A DNA stretch of 11,361 bases, taken from assembly GCA_012031335.1 (NCBI GenBank), contig JAAUTT010000064.1, forward strand, positions 1 through 11,361. The letters run 5' to 3'. Origin of the DNA: Bacteroidales bacterium (lineage in GTDB: Bacteria; Bacteroidota; Bacteroidia; Bacteroidales; JAAUTT01). Below, in pieces: positions 7,397 through 11,361 of this stretch; within the stretch, counting starts at the first letter, position 1; every line of letters begins with the position of its first letter. The translations under genes and the position numbers were made by a program. Under the pieces are notes generated by a model that searched no databases, was not told where the DNA came from, and saw nothing but the letters and a program-made list of their open reading frames with translations.

Positions 7397-9152
7397 ATGA
7401 AATTAACAATTAGTCGAAAGTTATCGCTGTCATTTGGTGTCCTGTTGGTGGCCATTATTATTAATGTGATTTTTACTGTATATAATACTACCTCCAATGC
7501 AAGGAACAATAAAGAAATTACCGATGTTTATCTTCCTTCTGAAAAGTATCTAACCGAATTAAATAACCAGATTGTTAACTCTAAAATGTTAATAAAGAAC
7601 TGGGTTTTCATTGATAAGAAATCAGAAACTCCTGATAAAATTAAATTAAGAAATTTACAGGAAAAGGATTTTCCTGATTTAAAAAACGAACTTGATAAAA
7701 TTTCCAAAAACTGGCTGAAAGAAGAACAGGATGAATATGGCAAGATTATTTCGGCTATCAACGATACCTTATTCGTAAAGCATAAATATATCATGTCGCA
7801 GTTAAGGATTTTGCAAGCTATGATGATGCTTTGATTACGTTTGAAATTATCCCCACTGTTGAAGAAGGGGGAGAAATAATGAATATGACTGATCGTATTC
7901 TTGTTAACCTGAAATCTTTATCAGATAAGCAGTCAAAAAAAGCCCAGGAAGCCCGTCAGGATATGGCTAAATCATTCGTGTCATTTCAGTGGTTTGTCAT
8001 AATAACAGGTATAATTTTAATTGTATTGGTTGTAGTTTTAACTTTTACAACTATTCTTTCTATTGTAAAACCTCTAAAACTAAGCGTTGATTTTGCAAAA
8101 TCCCTTGGAACAGGAGATTTGCAGGCATCTGTTGATATTAATCAGAGCGACGAGATAGGAGAATTGGCTGATGCTTTGAGGGAAATGATTGTTAAGTTGA
8201 GAGACATTATATCCAAAATATTTGAAAACTCCCAAAAGATCGGAGAAACAGGAGAAGCTATGAATACCAAAGCAAAACAGCTGGCTCAGGGTGCTTCCGA
8301 TCAGGCATCGTCAACTGAGGAAGTATCGTCGAGCATGGAAGAAATGGTTTCGAATATTCAACAGAATACCGAAAATGCGCAACAAACCGAAAAAATTGCA
8401 CTTACAGCTTCCACCGGCATTACAAAAGTAAGAGACGCTGCTCAGCACAGCATTCAGAGTATTAAAACCATTGCCGAAAAAATTTCCATAGTAAACGACA
8501 TTGCTTTTCAAACCAATATTCTTGCGCTTAATGCTGCGGTTGAGGCAGCTCGTGCAGGAGAGCACGGCAGAGGATTTGCAGTTGTTGCAGCCGAAGTTCG
8601 TAAACTTGCAGAAAGAAGTAAGCTTGCAGCCGACGAAATACAGATTTTAGCAAAAAGCAGTGTTCAGGCAACTGAAGAATCTGGTAAGCTTTTAATAGAA
8701 ATAGCTCCTGAAATTGAAAAAACTGCTAAGCTTGTGCAGGAAATTACCGCTGCAAGTATTGAACAAAATGCAGGAGTTGATCAGATTAACAATTCTATAC
8801 AACAGCTAAATACTATTACACAACAAAATGCTGTAGTTTCGGATGAAATTACAAGAAATGCCAAGGCCCTGCACGATTTAGCCGACGAACTAAGAGATAC
8901 AATTTCGTATTTTAAAATAGACACAACAACACGGGTAAGTAAGAGAACAAGTAGTACTTTTAGCGCACCTGCATTTACCCCTTTAAAATCAAAAAGGGAA
9001 ATAAGAGAGGAAGTAAAGGATGATTTTCAGCTTATGCTGAACCTAAGGTTTCAACAAAACCAACTTTTAAAGAAGCTCCCAGAAAGAGCACCGGAATAAA
9101 CCTTAATCTGCACAGCGATGAATCTAATGATGCAGATTATGAGAAATTTTAA
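7397..9152 (+). CDS. Methyl-accepting chemotaxis protein, two frameshifts as read
   Basis: Inner-membrane chemoreceptor, about 585 aa after correction. TM1 lies at about residues 12-32; a helical periplasmic sensor of about 165 residues follows, then TM2 at about 199-223, a HAMP domain near 222-271, and the cytoplasmic coiled-coil signalling domain with hairpin tip [20 protein letters not shown] then [20 protein letters not shown] (about 368-407). Glu/Gln-rich methylation helices flank it ([31 protein letters not shown]). The start ATG at 7397 ([14 protein letters not shown]) is preferred over an in-frame TTG at 7379 that overlaps the yfiR-like stop. Breaks: one A missing at 7804-7805 (IMSQL then [10 protein letters not shown] resumes) and one T missing at 9024-9027. 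After the second fix the C-terminus becomes SAYAEPKV through [13 protein letters not shown], ending at 9152 rather than 9099. Signals through CheA/CheW, not present here. Probably co-transcribed with the yfiR-like gene. Confidence 0.93.
9135..9149 (+). other. Codons for a C-terminal DYEKF pentapeptide on the MCP
   Basis: In the restored frame the last five codons before TAA encode D-Y-E-K-F, similar to the N-W-E-T-F tail by which some chemoreceptors tether CheR and CheB: polar residue, aromatic, Glu, any, Phe. It sits at the end of a polar linker of about 74 residues rich in Ser, Thr, Lys and Pro, as expected for a flexible tether. Depends on the correction at 9024-9027. Confidence 0.5.
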
Positions 9153-9166
9153 TTGATCATTTAGTC

Positions 9167-9202
9167 AAAAAAAAAGCCGCTTTTTCAAGTGGCTTTTTTT
9201 TT
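9167..9202. terminator. Bidirectional rho-independent terminator
   Basis: Nine A (9167-9175), GCCGC (9176-9180), an 8-nt loop, GTGGC (9189-9193) and nine T (9194-9202). The GC stem pairs fully (one G-T wobble on the plus-strand RNA) and extends into A-T pairs, with a U tract on either strand. It lies 14 nt after the MCP stop and 12 nt from the stop of the convergent permease gene, so it can end both units. Confidence 0.9.
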
Positions 9203-9214
9203 GGTATAATTTTC

Positions 9215-10523
9215 TCAATTTTTAGGTTTGATTCTGTAACCAACCAGACCGTAAAAGGAAATGAAAACAAAACAAAGCATAGGCAGAATAAATCCGTATG
9301 CCATATTGAAATTATCAGCAATAGCTCCCATTGCAATTGGCAGAAATGCTCCTCCGGCAACAGCCATCACAAGAAATGACGAAGCTTTTTTGGTGAGTGG
9401 TCCTAAATTGTTTATACCAAGTGCAAATATAGTTGGGAACATAATAGACATAAAGAAATAGGTACTGAATAAAGCTACTACTGAAGTCCAGCCCAAACCA
9501 AGCACAACAAGAAGAGTTAAAATTGTATTCATAATTGCATAAAAAGCAAGTAGATGTTGTGGTTTAAAATATTTCATCATAAATGAGCCGCTCAACCTGC
9601 CAATCCAGAACAGTCCCATACCTCCGAATGCCAAAACAAGTGAAGCAGCCTGCTCAGGATTACGTGGTGTAAATACCTCACCAAATTTACCCAGGTGCGA
9701 CATGATATTCACTACCGGCTCCTGAACATTGGGCAGCTCTTCAGTTACATAATTTATAAAGAATGAGTTTATTCCGGTTTGAGCTGCCACATAGAGAAAC
9801 TGCGCTATTACGGCTAAAAACAAAAAAAGGATATTTAAGCAAAAGTTTCATTGAGGGGTTCTCCTCCTTGATTTCTGTATCGTTAGTTTCCTTTATTTCA
9901 GGTAACCGGGTGAAAAAGAAAGCCAGAGCTACTACCAGAACTACTGTGCCAATGGCCATATAGGGCGTTAACAGGGAATCGAACTTACCGGCTTGTTCCG
10001 AGTGTTCTGCACCGAAAATTAGCAATCCACCTAACAAAGGACCCAAAATCCATCCTACTGCGTTAAAAGACTGAGAAAGATTAATACGTTGTGCCGCACT
10101 CTCCGAAGGACCAAGGACTGTTGTGTAAGGATTGGCAGCAGTTTCCAGAAATGCTAATCCGCATGCGATAATGAACAGCGCCAGTAAAAAGGGGAAAAAT
10201 GTACCGAAAATGGTGGCTGGGTAAAACAGAAAGGCTCCCGTAGCAAATATAAGTAAGCCAAATATAATTCCTTTTCGGTATCCAAACCGTTTCATGAATA
10301 ATCCAGCCGGAATCCCCATTGCCAGATATCCGATATATACCGAGAACTGAACAAAAGCCGACTGTGTTTTATTTACATGTAATATGGTCTGGAAATGTTT
10401 GTTTAATACATCGAGTAAGCCATGTGCGAATCCCCACAAAAGAAAAAGAGAGGTAACAAGGACAAAGGGCAGTAGGTAATTTTTACCGTTGGTTTTTACA
10501 AGTGATTTTTTAGATTGATCCAT
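9215..10523 (-). CDS. Sugar MFS permease (FucP/GluP-type), one frameshift as read
   Basis: Twelve-helix major-facilitator sugar:H+ symporter, about 435 aa after correction, a normal length for the fucose/glucose-galactose permease group. N-terminal half: LFLLWGFAHGLLDVLNKHFQ, YIGYLAMGIPAGLFMKRFGY, FLETAANPYTTVLGP and INLSQSFNAVGWILGPLLGG, all typical of FucP-type transporters. C-terminal half: AQFLYVAAQTGINSFFINYV, GLFWIGRLSGSFMMKYFKP, AVAGGAFLPIAMGAIADNF. One base is extra in the A run at 9816-9820; correcting it joins LKYPFFV to LAVIAQFLYVAAQTG. The substrate cannot be read from sequence; L-fucose or another neutral sugar is likely. The start ATG (MDQSKKSLVK) is 11 nt after the stop of the upstream DUF6786-like gene, so the two are probably co-transcribed and the pair serves carbohydrate uptake. 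Confidence 0.9.
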
Positions 10524-10534
10524 ATAGTTAGTAT

Positions 10535-11361
10535 TTATAATGCATTTTTAATATCGTTGAGCGTGATCGAAAACAATTTCCCGACAATTGAGTCAAGTTC
10601 ATTTTCGGAGCCTTCCAGGTGAAAAATAACCTGGGTATGGGTGAGTTTTTCGCCAGGTGTAAGTGCAGCTGCCGGAGATGAACTTTCCAGTTCATAAAAT
10701 GGCCCCATCTGGGTTCCATCTTCAACCGGACCATCATTATAAGCATTAACAGCATCTCCCGAAAATGGATCCTTTGAATTTCCCATTTGAGTTAACATAA
10801 TCGGTTCTTCCTTTCGGGAATTCACAATAAAGCAGGGTGAGCGCTTTGCTGGCAGCATCATAGCTGGCAGCCCAACCTAAAGTTCGATTTGGAGAAATTC
10901 CGATTTTACTTCTGTATTTACCATCGGCTTTGAAGTAAATTATACCTTTATCTTCCTTGAGCCTGTCAGCAGGTACTTTCCCAAAATAGTCGTCACTTAC
11001 AATTTTGCCGAGTTCCTTTTCATCACCTTCCTTATAGGGAATGAAAATAACCACACTGGGCGAGGGGGTAAACATCGAAAGCATCCAGACAGATAGCATG
11101 CCTGTTTGACGGTTCCACGAATTGGGTCCCATGTTAATAATAGTGTTATCCGACTTGTATGCAACTGAATGAATACTATCGTTGAGCTTGTTTCCAAGAA
11201 GTTTGTCGATTTCCAGTCCGGATAATAAATGAATCTTCCGTTCCAATCGGACCTGAAAATCTGTTGCTGAGTAATTTTTCAGGATGAAATCAGCACTAAA
11301 GCTTGCATGGTCTGAGGAAGCAGAATCAAGCTTAAATGGAAGTGTGTCCAGGATTGCCGGA
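10535..11361 (-). CDS. DUF6786-like protein, N-terminus beyond window, two frameshifts as read
   Basis: The reading frame is already open at the right edge (ILDTLPFKLDSASSDHASFS), so the N-terminus is missing. Visible blocks: DFILKNYSATDFQVRLERKI, NMGPNSWNRQTGMLSVWMLS, MFTPSPSVVIFIPYKEGD, VSDDYFGKVPADRLKEDKGI, FKADGKYRSKIGISPNRTLG, then GPFYELESSSPAAALTPGEK and FHLEGSEN. These fit a family of Bacteroidota exported proteins (recalled as DUF6786; the number is from memory) often seen near glycan or sugar genes; its biochemical role is not known to me. Two A residues are missing, in the runs at 10786-10788 and 10773-10775; restoring both gives DYVNSKWEIQKDPFSGDAVN and joins the two halves. A beta-sandwich carbohydrate-binding or mutarotase-like fold is plausible but unproven. 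Followed 11 nt later by the sugar permease. Confidence 0.75.

Noticed and set aside
7379..7399. TTG start for the MCP overlapping the stop of the yfiR-like gene
   Set aside because: The ATG at 7397 begins a typical basic N-terminus ([10 protein letters not shown]) before TM1; the TTG extension adds only six non-characteristic residues.
10528..10861. Separate small proteins at the end of the DUF6786-like gene
   Set aside because: They are out-of-frame or fragment readings caused by two missing A residues at 10773-10788; the restored single protein is continuous.

Overview
The window looks like chromosomal DNA of a Bacteroidota bacterium, most likely an environmental member of the Bacteroidales/Marinilabiliales type. 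The evidence is moderate-to-low GC, A-rich start regions without clear Shine-Dalgarno sequences, a TTG/TAnnTTTG-type promoter candidate, signal peptides ending in SAQ/NAQ, and the complete gene order of a Bacteroidetes 'Bat' (aerotolerance) operon. Placement below phylum is inference.

Layout: (1) 1-5716, minus strand: a Bat-type operon. In transcription order it holds moxR AAA+ ATPase, a small secreted protein of unknown function, a DUF58 protein, a signal-peptide/single-TM BatD-like protein, batA, batB and batC (running off the left edge). Gaps are 1-4 nt throughout, so it is one transcription unit. MoxR ATPases act as chaperone-like partners of von Willebrand A (VWA) proteins. Here one ATPase is coupled to three proteins with a VWA-type DxSxS metal site (DUF58, BatA, BatB), a TPR protein (BatC) and a membrane-anchored periplasmic protein. 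(2) 5717-5968: divergent intergenic region with a promoter candidate for truA. (3) 5969-9152, plus strand: truA, then a YfiR-domain secreted protein and a methyl-accepting chemotaxis protein (MCP) 14 nt apart, which look like a periplasmic sensor/transducer pair. (4) 9167-9202: strong bidirectional terminator between convergent units. (5) 9215-11361, minus strand: a FucP/GluP-type sugar MFS permease preceded by a DUF6786-like protein (cut by the right edge), a likely carbohydrate-use pair.

The most important property of the window is that nearly every gene is broken by single-base indels, while protein similarity continues cleanly in the next frame. I located 18 well-supported frameshifts in 10 of the 12 genes, mostly in mononucleotide runs; moxR and the yfiR-like gene are intact. 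I saw no nonsense substitutions. This pattern points to uncorrected sequencing/assembly error (single-read or low-coverage sequence), not gene decay. I therefore annotate each gene over its restored full extent and note where the frame breaks. Restoring frames reveals features that the raw reading hides, notably an Asp-Tyr-Glu-Lys-Phe tail on the MCP that resembles the CheR/CheB-tethering pentapeptide.

No tRNA, rRNA, CRISPR array, insertion sequence or prophage gene was seen. I see no clearly novel system. The best candidates for something under-described are the YfiR-MCP pair and the small secreted protein inside the bat operon.
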